Shown: piece after piece, positions 8,172 to 17,021 of the stretch
Layout: each line of letters opens with the position of its first letter
Position numbering within the stretch: position 1 is the first letter of the stretch
DNA from: UBA6109 sp035366835
GTDB lineage: Bacteria > Desulfobacterota > Syntrophia > Syntrophales > UBA6109
DNA length: 64,000 nt
Direction of reading: 5' to 3'
NCBI GenBank assembly: GCA_035366835.1
Contig: DAOSIS010000010.1
Span: 1 to 64,000, forward strand
Position numbers and translations under genes: made by a program
Notes under the pieces: model-generated
What the model saw: only the letters and a program-made list of their open reading frames with translations
The model's database searches: none
What the model was told of the DNA's origin: nothing

Positions 8172-9215
8172 TCAAGTGAACATCTTCCTCTGAAACCAAA
8201 AGGCCACATTCACCAAGCCGATCATCACCGGAACCTCGACCAGAGGGCCGATCACCGCCGCGAAGGCGACGCCGGAGCCAAGCCCGAAAACGGCGATGGC
8301 CACTGCGATCGCGAGCTCGAAATTGTTGCTCGCCGCCGTGAAAGCCAGGGTCGTTGTACGGGAATAATCCGCACCCATCTTCTTGCCCAGCAGGAAAGAG
8401 ACAACGAACATGACGATGAAGTATATGGCCAGAGGTATGGCGATGCGGACAACGTCCATGGGGATCGTGACGATCAGTTTCCCTTTCAGGCTGAACATGA
8501 CCACGATGGTGAAAAGAAGGGCAATGAGGGTAATGGGACCGATTTTCGGAACGAAATTCTTATGATAGCGTTCCTTGCCGACCAGCTTCACGCCGATGAG
8601 GCGTGTCATCGCTCCCGCGATGCAGGGGATGCCCAGATAGATGAAGACGCTCTCGGCGATCTGGCGGATGCTGACCTCCACGATGCTTCCGGAAAGGCCG
8701 AACAGCGGCGGCAGAATGGTGATGAAGAACCAGGCATATACGCTGAAGAAGAGCACCTGAAAGACGCTGTTGAAGGCCACGAGCCCGGCCGCGTACTCCG
8801 TACTCCCCTTGGCCAATTCGTTCCAAACGATCACCATGGCGATGCAGCGGGCAAGGCCGATCATGATCAGGCCGATCATGTACTCCGGCTTGTCCGGCAG
8901 GAACACGACGGCCAGCACGAACATCAACACAGGCCCGATGAGCCAGTTCTGCACCAGGGAGAGACCCAGGACCTTCCTGTTGTGGAAAACCTCCGGCATC
9001 TCCTCGTACTTCACCTTGGCGAAGGGTGGATACATCATCAAAATGAGGCCGACGGCGATGGGGATATTGGTTGTCCCGACCTGGAACCGGTTGATGAACG
9101 CCTCTGCGCCGGACACGAAGTATCCAAGACCCACACCCAACGCCATCGCCGCAAAGATCCAGACAGTGAGATATCGGTCGATAAAGGAAAGTTTCTTGCC
9201 TATTTCAGCCGCCAT
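8172..9215 (-). CDS. acr3: Arsenite efflux permease Acr3
   Basis: 347-aa inner-membrane carrier of the ACR3 (BART) family that exports arsenite, and sometimes antimonite, using the proton-motive force. Ten hydrophobic helices are visible. GLARCIAMVIVWNELAKG carries the conserved membrane Cys (residue 124) needed for arsenite transport, and TLAFTAASNNFELAIAV is the conserved crossover helix region. GAGGAACCCC precedes the ATG. It lies between arsR (96-bp gap) and hgcA (27-bp gap), so it is almost certainly cotranscribed with the mercury methylation genes. Confidence 0.95.
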   Translation of the reverse strand: MAAEIGKKLSFIDRYLTVWIFAAMALGVGLGYFVSGAEAFINRFQVGTTNIPIAVGLILMMYPPFAKVKYEEMPEVFHNRKVLGLSLVQNWLIGPVLMFVLAVVFLPDKPEYMIGLIMIGLARCIAMVIVWNELAKGSTEYAAGLVAFNSVFQVLFFSVYAWFFITILPPLFGLSGSIVEVSIRQIAESVFIYLGIPCIAGAMTRLIGVKLVGKERYHKNFVPKIGPITLIALLFTIVVMFSLKGKLIVTIPMDVVRIAIPLAIYFIVMFVVSFLLGKKMGADYSRTTTLAFTAASNNFELAIAVAIAVFGLGSGVAFAAVIGPLVEVPVMIGLVNVAFWFQRKMFT

Positions 9216-9311
9216 GGGGTTCCTCTTCGTTGAAATCGCCTGGAAGGAAATCCGGGTGATTGTCTTTTTCTATTCTGTTATCGGGACAGGGGGATCTTCC
9301 CGAAGAAAAAA

Positions 9312-9653
9312 TCAGGCGCAACGATTCTCCATTCCAAGTTTCGCGAGGTATTCGCGATCCTGCACCGCGACCGCATTCTGAGCGATGATCGTGCGCAACG
9401 TCGAGACCAGTTTCCTGTGAATCGGCCCCAGATCCCGGCTGATCGAATAGTGAATCCACAGACCCGCACGGCGATCCTTGAGCCAGCCGGCGTTCTTCAA
9501 GATTGACAGATGACGGGAAACAGTGGACTGGGGAAGGCGCAGCACCGCGATGATATCGCATACGCAAAACTCGTCCACGTCCAGCAGAAGGGCCATGATG
9601 CGGAGGCGGGTCTCGTCTTCCAGCGACTTGAACAGTTTCGATAGATCTTTCAT
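9312..9653 (-). CDS. arsR: ArsR-family arsenite-responsive repressor
   Basis: 113-aa winged-helix repressor. I start it at ATG 9653 (MKDLSKLFKSLEDETRLRIM) because the open frame upstream runs through the promoter palindrome. FCVCDI at residues 29-34 matches the ELCVCDL motif of classical ArsR, in which the two cysteines (C30, C32) bind As(III) and release DNA. The recognition helix is QSTVSRHLSILKNAGWL. First gene of arsR-acr3-hgcA-hgcB; a single ArsR would therefore place mercury methylation under arsenite control. The C-terminus ENRCA carries a third Cys (residue 112). Confidence 0.95.
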   Translation of the reverse strand: MKDLSKLFKSLEDETRLRIMALLLDVDEFCVCDIIAVLRLPQSTVSRHLSILKNAGWLKDRRAGLWIHYSISRDLGPIHRKLVSTLRTIIAQNAVAVQDREYLAKLGMENRCA

Positions 9654-9660
9654 GGAGTCT

Positions 9661-9689
9661 CTTATATCCGGATATCCGGTTTTATGCAA
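9661..9689 (-). promoter_or_regulatory. arsR promoter with palindromic operator
   Basis: On the minus strand TTGCAT (9689-9684), a 17-bp spacer, then TATAAG (9666-9661), ending 7 bases before the arsR ATG. The spacer contains the perfect 12-bp palindrome CCGGATATCCGG (9668-9679). An ArsR dimer bound there would block polymerase. The short distance to the ATG implies a very short leader, so an additional upstream promoter is possible. Confidence 0.6.
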
Positions 9690-10139
9690 GTATTTTTTCG
9701 ACGCCGTCGGGACGCACCACCCCGGCTCCGGTTCTCCCTGAAAAGATGCTCCATTTTCGTTGACCTGGCATATCGCTCGTGATAGAAGCGGCGCAAACCG
9801 CTTGGATCCGACTTGGACCGAGACGGAATGGATACAGGGTCATCTGACACTGAGGGGAACGCTGCCCACCGGATACAGTTTGACGGGCTTTTTTTGAGTC
9901 CCCTGGGATGGCCCGTCCACGCGACCTCCCTATGGCCATGTGTCCTGTAGGGGGCTGAATCGCAACCACCGCCTCCTCTGATCATCTCATCCAAGCACAA
10001 GAAGACTCTCCGAAGGAATGGCCCGTTCTTACAGGGTCTTGCTGCCGCCTGAGAATCGGCCCATCGAGGTCCATTCTGGAGAACCCCTTTTCGCTGAACA
10101 AGCCGAAGGGATCAAATCAAGGTCCCAAGGAGGTAAGCC
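9690..10139. other. Intergenic region between divergent arsR and panB
   Basis: 450 bases without a supported gene. It holds the arsR promoter at its left edge and, at 10128-10136, the AAGGAGG ribosome site for panB. I see no clear sigma-70 promoter for panB and no terminator. Short open frames here lack family features. Confidence 0.5.
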
Positions 10140-10955
10140 ATGAGCAAAGAGGTCGAGATGAACAAGGTTACGACGTCCGTGATCCGGAACATGAAGAAGA
10201 AGGGCGAGAAGATTGCCATGTTGACCGCCTACGATGCATCCATGGCCGCCGTTCTGGACGAAGTCGGCGTGGATATCCTGCTCGTGGGAGACACCCTCGG
10301 CCAGGTAGTCCTCGGTTACGACAGTACGCTGCCTGTCACCATGGAAGACATGCTCTGCCATGTCAAGGCCGTGGCCCGGGCCGCCAAGCGCGCACTCGTC
10401 ATCGGAGACATGCCCTTTATGTCGTACCAAGTTTCCGTCGACGAGGCCGTGCGCAACGCCGGGCGCCTCATGCAGGAAGCGGGGGCTCATGGTATCAAAC
10501 TCGAAGGCGGCCGGCAGATGGCCGAAACGGTCAGGCGGATCGCCTCTGCCGGCATTCCTGTAATGGGCCATCTGGGGTTTACCCCTCAATCCGTACACAG
10601 ACTCGGCGGCTACAAGATCCAGGGGAGAGAAGACGGGTCGGCCAAACGGATCATCGAAGACGCCAGGATCCTGGAAGAGGCCGGAGCCTTCTCGGTTGTG
10701 CTGGAACTCGTGCCGGCAGCGCTGGCCGCGGCGATCACGAAGTCCATTTCCATACCCACGATCGGGATCGGCGGCGGCGTCCACTGCGACGGGCAGGTCC
10801 TCGTGATCCACGACATGTTGGGCATGTTCGAGAAGTTTGTTCCCAGATTCGTCAAGAGGTACGCAAATCTCAATGACCAGATCAGGGATGCGGTCAGACA
10901 GTACGTCAAGGAAGTGCAGGAAAGTACCTTTCCCGAGGAAGAACATTCCTTCTAA
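10140..10955 (+). CDS. panB: 3-methyl-2-oxobutanoate hydroxymethyltransferase (PanB)
   Basis: First enzyme of pantothenate and CoA synthesis: ketopantoate from alpha-ketoisovalerate using methylenetetrahydrofolate, cytosolic, Mg-dependent. The 271-aa protein has the usual length. MLTAYDASMAAVLDEVGVDILLVGDTLGQV holds the conserved metal-binding Asp (VGD); GHLGFTPQSVHRLGGYKIQGR and IPTIGIGGGVHCDGQVLVIHDMLG are family signatures. An AAGGAGG site precedes the ATG. The neighbours do not belong to the pathway, so panC and panD must be elsewhere. Confidence 0.97.
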   Translation: MSKEVEMNKVTTSVIRNMKKKGEKIAMLTAYDASMAAVLDEVGVDILLVGDTLGQVVLGYDSTLPVTMEDMLCHVKAVARAAKRALVIGDMPFMSYQVSVDEAVRNAGRLMQEAGAHGIKLEGGRQMAETVRRIASAGIPVMGHLGFTPQSVHRLGGYKIQGREDGSAKRIIEDARILEEAGAFSVVLELVPAALAAAITKSISIPTIGIGGGVHCDGQVLVIHDMLGMFEKFVPRFVKRYANLNDQIRDAVRQYVKEVQESTFPEEEHSF

Positions 10956-11111
10956 AGGGGACGCCCGGCGAAGGGAATCCATCGCGTGCAGATCAAGGCG
11001 GCTCATTGCAGCCTCAGGATTGCACCGCGAGAAAGGAGACAAGGAGGGAAATGCTACAACCAGCTTCTTCCGTTTGATTTCGATTGATTTGTGAGAAGCG
11101 GCAGGGCATAC

Positions 11112-11942
11112 ATGATTCCCATGTTTCGCTGGATAGCCGCCCGCCGTCGAAGAAAGCTCACCCGGATGCCCTTCCCTGCCGCTTGGGAAGACGTCATCCG
11201 CCGCAACGTCGCCCATTACTGCATGCTGGAGGACGCCGAACGCTCCCGTCTGCGGGCGCTGATCCAGGTATTCATCGCCGAAAAGCACTGGGAAGGGGCC
11301 GGCGGGATCGAGCTTACCGACGAAATCCGTGTGACGATCTCCGCTCAGGCCTGTCTGCTTCTGCTGGGCCTGCCCCACAACTACTATCAGAATGTCGAAT
11401 CCATCATCGTTTATCCCTCGACCGTCCTTCCGCCGCAGCGCAGGCCCGGTTTCTTCGAAACGACGTTCGCACCGGTGGAGGCCCGGCATCCCGTCATCGG
11501 GCAGGCGTTCCAGCGGGGGCCGCTGATCATCATCTGGGATGCGGCCCTGCACGGCGGCCGCCATCCCGAGTTCGGCCACAACGTCATTTACCACGAATTC
11601 GCCCACAAGCTGGACATGCTCGACGGCTGGATCGACGGCACGCCCTCCTTGCGGGACCGGGCCGAATACGATGACTGGGTCGGGACCTGTTCGCGCGAAT
11701 ATCTTCGCCTCAGGCGTGACGCCGAACAGGGCAGGCGGTCTTTTCTACACGCCTACGGCGCGACGAACGAAGCGGAATTCTTTGCCGTCGCGACGGAGCA
11801 ATTCTTCGATCAGCCGCGGTTGTTGGCGGAGCAGGCACCGGATCTCTATCGGGTCCTGCGTGAATACTACCGGCAGGACCCTCTCGGGCGTATGGGTCGG
11901 AACACCTGTACGGGGGAAGGTCAGGGGACATCGGAATCGTGA
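11112..11942 (+). CDS. Zinc-dependent peptidase, MtfA/M90 family
   Basis: 276 aa from ATG 11112 (MIPMFRWIAARRRRKL); an in-frame GTG at 11091 is the alternative. HEFAHKLDMLDG is the HExxH zinc motif with the third ligand downstream in EAEFFAVATEQFFDQP, both typical of MtfA. In E. coli MtfA binds the Mlc repressor and acts as an aminopeptidase. The N-terminal Arg-rich segment is not a signal peptide, so the protein is cytosolic. Its stop overlaps the next start by 4 bp (GTGA), suggesting translational coupling. Confidence 0.88.
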   Translation: MIPMFRWIAARRRRKLTRMPFPAAWEDVIRRNVAHYCMLEDAERSRLRALIQVFIAEKHWEGAGGIELTDEIRVTISAQACLLLLGLPHNYYQNVESIIVYPSTVLPPQRRPGFFETTFAPVEARHPVIGQAFQRGPLIIIWDAALHGGRHPEFGHNVIYHEFAHKLDMLDGWIDGTPSLRDRAEYDDWVGTCSREYLRLRRDAEQGRRSFLHAYGATNEAEFFAVATEQFFDQPRLLAEQAPDLYRVLREYYRQDPLGRMGRNTCTGEGQGTSES

Positions 11943-12826
11943 TTTCAAGCCCGAGCGGAAGGGGCCAAGGCCCGGACATGGGTCAGGACGGCAAAACGGC
12001 CGGGGTGCTGATGATGGTTGCGACGGCTTCCCTCTGGAGCGCCGGCGGCCTGCTCATCAAGGTGATCGACTGGAATCCCTTCGCCATCGCCGGGGCTCGC
12101 AGCGTCCTGGCGTCGCTGGTCATCCTCGCCTTTCTCGGGAAGCCGAAGCTCCACCTGTCTTTTCCCCAGATAGCGGCCGGCGTCGCCAATGCGGCGACGA
12201 TGCTCCTCTTTGTTGCGGCCAACAAGACCACGACGGCGGCAAACGCGATTCTGCTCCAGTACCTGGCGCCTGTATTCACGGCGTTCATCGGGGCGGCGCT
12301 GCTGAAGGAGAGGACGCGCGTCGAGCATTGGGCGGCCATCTTCTTCGTCCTCGTGGGCATCACGGTCATGTTCGCGGACGAGCTCGACGGCGGGCGGCTC
12401 CTCGGCGACCTCATCGCCCTGGCCTCGGGTGCGACATTCAGTCTCTACCTTGTCTTCATGAGGATGCAGAAGGAGGGATCGCCGCTGGAGTCCAATTTGC
12501 TGTCCCAGTGGATTGCCGCCGGCGTATGCCTGACCGTTTCCCTGTTTCTGCCGGTGCCGCAATTCACCCAGAAATCCGTTGCGGCCATCCTGGTGCTCGG
12601 TGTCGTTCAGATCGGGGTCCCCTCGATCCTCATCGCCTATGCAATCAAGCGGATTTCCGCGGTGTCGGCGAACCTCATCGCGGTGATCGAACCCGTGCTG
12701 AATCCGCTGTGGGTCTTTCTTGTCCTCGGCGAATCCCCCGGCGTCCACACGATCGTCGGCGGCGCCATCATCCTCTTCGCGGTGATCGGGGTTTCAGTGG
12801 TCAGCGCATGGAGACGCCCGTCCTGA
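11939..12826 (+). CDS. EamA/DMT-superfamily transporter
   Basis: 295 aa with ten predicted helices in two five-helix EamA repeats (about residues 20-145 and 160-290), the drug/metabolite transporter plan. It starts at a GTG overlapping the peptidase stop; an internal ATG at 11978 (MGQDGKTAG) just before the first helix is an alternative. IAYAIKRISAVSANLIAVIEPVLNPLWVFLVLGE is the conserved second-repeat signature. The substrate is not predictable; relatives export amino acids or other metabolites. Confidence 0.9.
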   Translation: MISSPSGRGQGPDMGQDGKTAGVLMMVATASLWSAGGLLIKVIDWNPFAIAGARSVLASLVILAFLGKPKLHLSFPQIAAGVANAATMLLFVAANKTTTAANAILLQYLAPVFTAFIGAALLKERTRVEHWAAIFFVLVGITVMFADELDGGRLLGDLIALASGATFSLYLVFMRMQKEGSPLESNLLSQWIAAGVCLTVSLFLPVPQFTQKSVAAILVLGVVQIGVPSILIAYAIKRISAVSANLIAVIEPVLNPLWVFLVLGESPGVHTIVGGAIILFAVIGVSVVSAWRRPS

Positions 12827-12968
12827 CGCATCGGCCGCGCTGCGGGCGGCCGGCGTCCTGGCGGTCTCCCCTGCCGTCGCCCTCCACGAAGGGTTTCGCG
12901 CCACCGGCTGGCACCGGGAGGTCGGACACAGGCGCCACCCTGTCGCGTCTCCCCTGCATGGATCACCG

Positions 12969-14819
12969 TCACCGGCCGCAGATCCGGCCGATGATCCGTT
13001 CCATCGCGTCCATGAAATTCTCCCAGCAGGTTTCGTAGGTCGTGTGGCTCGTCAGGTAGGGCGTCAGGATGCAGGAGCGCAGGATGTAGACGCTCTGCAG
13101 CCGCTCCCATTCGCCCGCGGCGATGCCGGCGCGCGCCACGAAGGACCGCGGCGTGTCGCCGTATTCCCCGCTTGTCAGAGAGGTCTTCGAGGTAATGAAA
13201 TCTGTGATGTAAAGCGGCCCGGATTTGTAGGAGCACTGCTCGTAGATCGCCTCGTTGAGGCGGTTCATCGCATCGAGGCTGCCGTTGCCGATCTCGTGGA
13301 AGGCGTAATCGACGATGTTGATGTCGGGCCGGGCGAGCGGGATCACCTCGAAGCGCCGGCCGGCGACGTCCATGGGGGGCGTCTCCAGAAGAGAGCGGTA
13401 GAAGCGGTAAGCCCCCTCGATGCTGTCGCCGATGATCCGGCCGTAACCGTCCCTGTTGAGCGGAACGACCCTGTGGGCCATCCAGACGGCGGCGACGGCC
13501 GCCCCGGCCTTGGAACCTTCCATGATATAGCTCCCCAGCAGCATGGGGTTGTCGTCGCTCTTCTCGAAGACGTAGGCGGCAAAATAGGAGATCAGCTCGA
13601 CGATGCGGCGGTCACGGGCGACGACGGCGCCCGCCGCGTAGGGGACGTAACCCAGCTTGTGGGGGTCGACGGTGATCGACTCGGCTTCGGGCATCGCCCT
13701 GAAGGCCTCGCAGACCTCGCGGGCAAGCCAGTCGCCGTCGAGGGTGGTCCGTTCCCCCCGCCCTCCCGCCAGCGCCGCGAAATCCATGAAGCGGTCCTCC
13801 CCGTCCAGAAAGAGGGACCGGGCGTATCCGCCGTAGGCGGCGTCGATGTGGAGATAGAACCAGACGCCCCGGGCGGCGCACCGCTCGCGCAGGCGGACGA
13901 TCTCGTCGACCTCGTCCACCGCCCCTTCCTCGGTGGTGCCCACGACGGCGACCACGGCGAGGATGGGCGTCCCGGCGGCGATCAGGCCGTCGATGACCCG
14001 TTCCAGGGCCTTTACGTCCATCCGGTAATCGTCCCGCACCGGCACGGAAATCAAGTTGTCCTGTCCGATGCCGAGGATGTCCACCGCTTTCGTCCAGGAA
14101 TAATGCTTCGACTGGGGAACGAGGACCTTGCCGAGGCCGCCCCCCGCCATTCCGGCACCGCGGACGGAACGGCGCCGCATCTCGTCGAAGCAGCCCGCCG
14201 CCTTCGCCCGGTCGGCCAGATCGAGGATCTCTCCCGCCGGAAGGTTCAGGAGCCGCCAGTCGTCCATGCCGGCCACGAGTTCCGGCCGGCAGGCCCGGAT
14301 CGCCATGGGGATCGACTTCAGGTTCCGCGCCAGCCAGAGCCCTTCGTAGTTGGCCACGGTGCCTCCGGAGGTGATGTGGCCCCAGGCCCGCTCGGGATCG
14401 TAGCCCATGAGCTTTGCGAGCTGCCTGCCCACTTCGATTTCCAGGGCCGTCGTCGCCGGAGAGCCCTCGTAGGCGCAGTTGTTGGGGTTGTAGAGGAGCG
14501 TCAGCATGTAGCCCAGGTTGGCGGCGATGAGGGTATCGGCGTTCATGTGGCCCAGGTAGCGGGGCGAGAACCAGGGGGTGGAGCTGAGCTGGAGGTTCCC
14601 GGCAAGGTCGATCAGGGCCTCCCGGGTCTTCTGAAGCGTGGCCGCAAAGTCGGGCCGGCCCTGCTCCTCTCCGGTGACCACCGGGGCGTCATCCGGATGA
14701 AAATAGCGCCGCCACGCGGCGTGATCGTCCATGAGGTAATTGAGCATCTCCTTGAAGAAGGCGTAGTTTTCCGACTTGGGTCCGAGGAACAGGGCTTTGA
14801 CGTTGATCGGGTCGGTCAT
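12969..14819 (-). CDS. PLP-dependent decarboxylase, tyrosine-decarboxylase-like (group II)
   Basis: 616 aa from ATG 14819 (MTDPINVKALFLGPKSEN), with GAGGA a few bases upstream. SITVDPHKLGYVPYAAG holds the PLP Lys at about residue 388, HIDAAYGGYARS the PLP-stacking Asp region, and ITSGGTVANYEGLWLARN the substrate/phosphate loop. The length and layout (long C-terminal domain) match bacterial tyrosine decarboxylases of about 620 aa rather than glutamate decarboxylases of about 460. Reaction: L-tyrosine, or a related aromatic amino acid, to amine plus CO2. Lies 116 bp downstream of the molybdopterin oxidoreductase. No antiporter for tyramine is adjacent, so the substrate remains open. Confidence 0.88.
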   Translation of the reverse strand: MTDPINVKALFLGPKSENYAFFKEMLNYLMDDHAAWRRYFHPDDAPVVTGEEQGRPDFAATLQKTREALIDLAGNLQLSSTPWFSPRYLGHMNADTLIAANLGYMLTLLYNPNNCAYEGSPATTALEIEVGRQLAKLMGYDPERAWGHITSGGTVANYEGLWLARNLKSIPMAIRACRPELVAGMDDWRLLNLPAGEILDLADRAKAAGCFDEMRRRSVRGAGMAGGGLGKVLVPQSKHYSWTKAVDILGIGQDNLISVPVRDDYRMDVKALERVIDGLIAAGTPILAVVAVVGTTEEGAVDEVDEIVRLRERCAARGVWFYLHIDAAYGGYARSLFLDGEDRFMDFAALAGGRGERTTLDGDWLAREVCEAFRAMPEAESITVDPHKLGYVPYAAGAVVARDRRIVELISYFAAYVFEKSDDNPMLLGSYIMEGSKAGAAVAAVWMAHRVVPLNRDGYGRIIGDSIEGAYRFYRSLLETPPMDVAGRRFEVIPLARPDINIVDYAFHEIGNGSLDAMNRLNEAIYEQCSYKSGPLYITDFITSKTSLTSGEYGDTPRSFVARAGIAAGEWERLQSVYILRSCILTPYLTSHTTYETCWENFMDAMERIIGRICGR

Positions 14820-14935
14820 GGCATCCTCGTCGTGAAGGGTTGTGGTCTTCCGTGACGGCAAGATAGGACACGCCCGTCCCTTGTGTCAACCTCTCCATGA
14901 TCCTGCGGCCGCTGATCCGCCCGGGACCCCGATGA

Positions 14936-16960
14936 TCACCCTTTCCCGCCGCGATGGGGTCTCCCGCGCACGGTCCGGCCGGCCGGGCCGTTCTCCAGTT
15001 TCACATACTGCCGGTAGAAGGCGGCGCCTCCGCCCATGTCCGTAAGACCGGCAGCGATGATCTGATTGACGCCGCCTCCCAGCTTCGCCCAGTCTCCTCT
15101 CCGGCAGAGCACGGTCGTCCGATGAAGTCCGGGAAGCCGTTGCACCTTCACCCTGAGCCTTCCCACCGGCGAAACGAGGTAGACGTCCCGGTCGGGGCGC
15201 AGGTGTTCCAGGGCCGGGTTGTCCGGCGCGATCCAGGCGGAGGGAGGCGATTCCTGGTCTTCCGGCGGGATCTGCGAGTGCATGGCGTCCCCGCGGATCA
15301 GCGTGAGAAGACGAAGGGGATAGCCGGGCGGGGGCGGAGGCTCGTCATGGAGCTCCGCCGGGAACCGGTACCTGCCGTCGGGGTGATCGAATCGCATCCC
15401 CGCGTAGGCCACCGCCGGCCTCTTCGCCCGGGCGAATCCCTTCTCCCGCAGCTCCTCCAGGGAAACGTCCAGATAGGGGGATGCAAGGGAGGCACGGAAA
15501 CAGGCGTCGGGGTCGGGCAGCAGGACCGGCGGATCGAGCCGCCTGCCCAGCTCCGAGAGGATCCGGTAATCGCTGGCCGCCTTCCCCGGGGTCTCCAGGA
15601 CTTTCCGGGCATGGAGCACGAAGTCGTGAAGATAGGAACCTGTGACGTCCTCCTGTTCGAACATGAACGTCGCCGGCAGAAAGAGGTCCGCCCTGTCGGC
15701 CGTGTCGGTCATGAAGCCGTCGACGACGACCTTGAAATCCACCTTCTCGAAGGCCCGCACGGTTTCGGGGAAGCCGGGCGCTTGGTTGACGACGTTGGAG
15801 GCGTTCACCCAGAGCATGCGGATGGGCGGGTCCTGCGCCGCGAGAATCTCGCGGCCGATTGCGGGCAGGAGAAGGGTCCGCAACTGCGGCCCCGGAGGAG
15901 CCTGCGCCCAGCCGAGGTTCAGGTTCCGCAGCGTGGGCTTGTGGTAGTAGCTCCCCCCGCCGGAGCGCCCGAGGTTTCCGGAGAGCATGGCGACGGCGTT
16001 GATGAACCGCACGTTCTCGCCGCCCCGGTCGTATCTCTGCAGCCCGGCCCCGACCAGGGTGGCCGTCGGCCCCTCCTCCAGGTACCAGGACGCCACCGTC
16101 TCGACGTCCTCCGGGCTCACGTCGCAGGCGGCGCAGAGCTCCCCCCGGTTCCGCTTCATGATCAGATTCAGGAATTCGGGCCCGTTGGCCGTGCGCCTCA
16201 GGATATCGGCGCGGATCCGCCCGCGCTCGGTGAAGATCTGCAGCACGGCCGCCGCCAGAAAACGGTCGGTCCCCGGCCGGATCCGGACGCAGCGGTCGGA
16301 GAAGGAGACGTTGCCGTCCCCTCCCGGCGAGATGGTGAGCAGCCGCGTCCCCTGCCGCCGCGCCCGGCGGACCAGGGCCGCCGCGTGGACCGAACTCCGG
16401 CAAAGGTCCTTCCCCCAATTCACGATGCGCCGCGCCTGGAGGATATCCGCCATGTCGTTGCCGCACCGCGAGCCGCAGTCCCTGTCATAGGCGCTGTACC
16501 CGGCGGCGTCACAGAGCGAGCCCTCCGTCGTGCCTGCCCCAAGGCGGGCGAAAAAGAGCCTGCCCGCCTGTTTCAGGACGCCTTTGGCGGCATCTCCCTG
16601 GATATGGAGGATCGATGCCGGCTCCTTCCGGTATTCCTGGATCTTCTCCGCGCAGAGGTCGAGGGCATCGTTCCAGGAGACCGGTTTCCATTTCCCGCCC
16701 GCCCGCAGAAGCGGGACGGTGATGCGATGGGGGCTCTGCAGCCGCTCCAGGAACCTGCCGATCTTCCGGCAGGCGAAACCGGCCGTGAACGGATGGTCGG
16801 GGTTCCCCCGGATCCGGATGCGCCCCTGCCGGTCCTTATCCACAAGCAGGGAACAGGCGTCGGGACAGTCCAGCGTACAGGCCGTGACTTCCGCCTGCAG
16901 GGTTCCCCGCCTGAAAGCGCGGTGCGGCAATTCGCAGTCCTTTCGTTTTTCCTTTGACAT
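14936..16960 (-). CDS. Molybdopterin oxidoreductase, formate-dehydrogenase/DMSO-reductase family
   Basis: 674 aa, one polypeptide of the Mo/W-bis-MGD family. CTLDCPDACSLL and GFACRK give the four Cys of an N-terminal [4Fe-4S] cluster. The body has the usual SWNDALDLCAEKI, GSLCDAAG, NWGKDL and NPGTD-like (RIRPGTDRFLAAAVLQI) elements, and a C-terminal molydop-binding domain (HRTTVLCRRGDWAKLGGGVNQII). No TAT signal, so cytosolic. No electron-transfer subunit is adjacent. The substrate cannot be assigned; the residue at the usual Ser/Cys/Sec position needs alignment. It lies in the same strand run as padR and the ArsP-like gene. Confidence 0.88.
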   Translation of the reverse strand: MSKEKRKDCELPHRAFRRGTLQAEVTACTLDCPDACSLLVDKDRQGRIRIRGNPDHPFTAGFACRKIGRFLERLQSPHRITVPLLRAGGKWKPVSWNDALDLCAEKIQEYRKEPASILHIQGDAAKGVLKQAGRLFFARLGAGTTEGSLCDAAGYSAYDRDCGSRCGNDMADILQARRIVNWGKDLCRSSVHAAALVRRARRQGTRLLTISPGGDGNVSFSDRCVRIRPGTDRFLAAAVLQIFTERGRIRADILRRTANGPEFLNLIMKRNRGELCAACDVSPEDVETVASWYLEEGPTATLVGAGLQRYDRGGENVRFINAVAMLSGNLGRSGGGSYYHKPTLRNLNLGWAQAPPGPQLRTLLLPAIGREILAAQDPPIRMLWVNASNVVNQAPGFPETVRAFEKVDFKVVVDGFMTDTADRADLFLPATFMFEQEDVTGSYLHDFVLHARKVLETPGKAASDYRILSELGRRLDPPVLLPDPDACFRASLASPYLDVSLEELREKGFARAKRPAVAYAGMRFDHPDGRYRFPAELHDEPPPPPGYPLRLLTLIRGDAMHSQIPPEDQESPPSAWIAPDNPALEHLRPDRDVYLVSPVGRLRVKVQRLPGLHRTTVLCRRGDWAKLGGGVNQIIAAGLTDMGGGAAFYRQYVKLENGPAGRTVRGRPHRGGKG

Positions 16961-17021
16961 ACATTTCGCCCGGCCGATTTTTCACAGGTTCATTCGGGAT
17001 CGTCGGCCGTTCTCCTTTTCT

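Noticed and set aside
7188..9233. 681-codon open frame on the plus strand
   Set aside because: Antisense to hgcA and acr3; composition typical of shadow frames.
9290..9314. TGA at the end of arsR (after ENRCA) as possible selenocysteine
   Set aside because: The protein is already full length and the next codons are Phe-rich without homology or a suitable stem.
10029..11606. 525-codon open frame on the minus strand
   Set aside because: Antisense to panB and the MtfA-like gene, both with clear motifs and ribosome sites.
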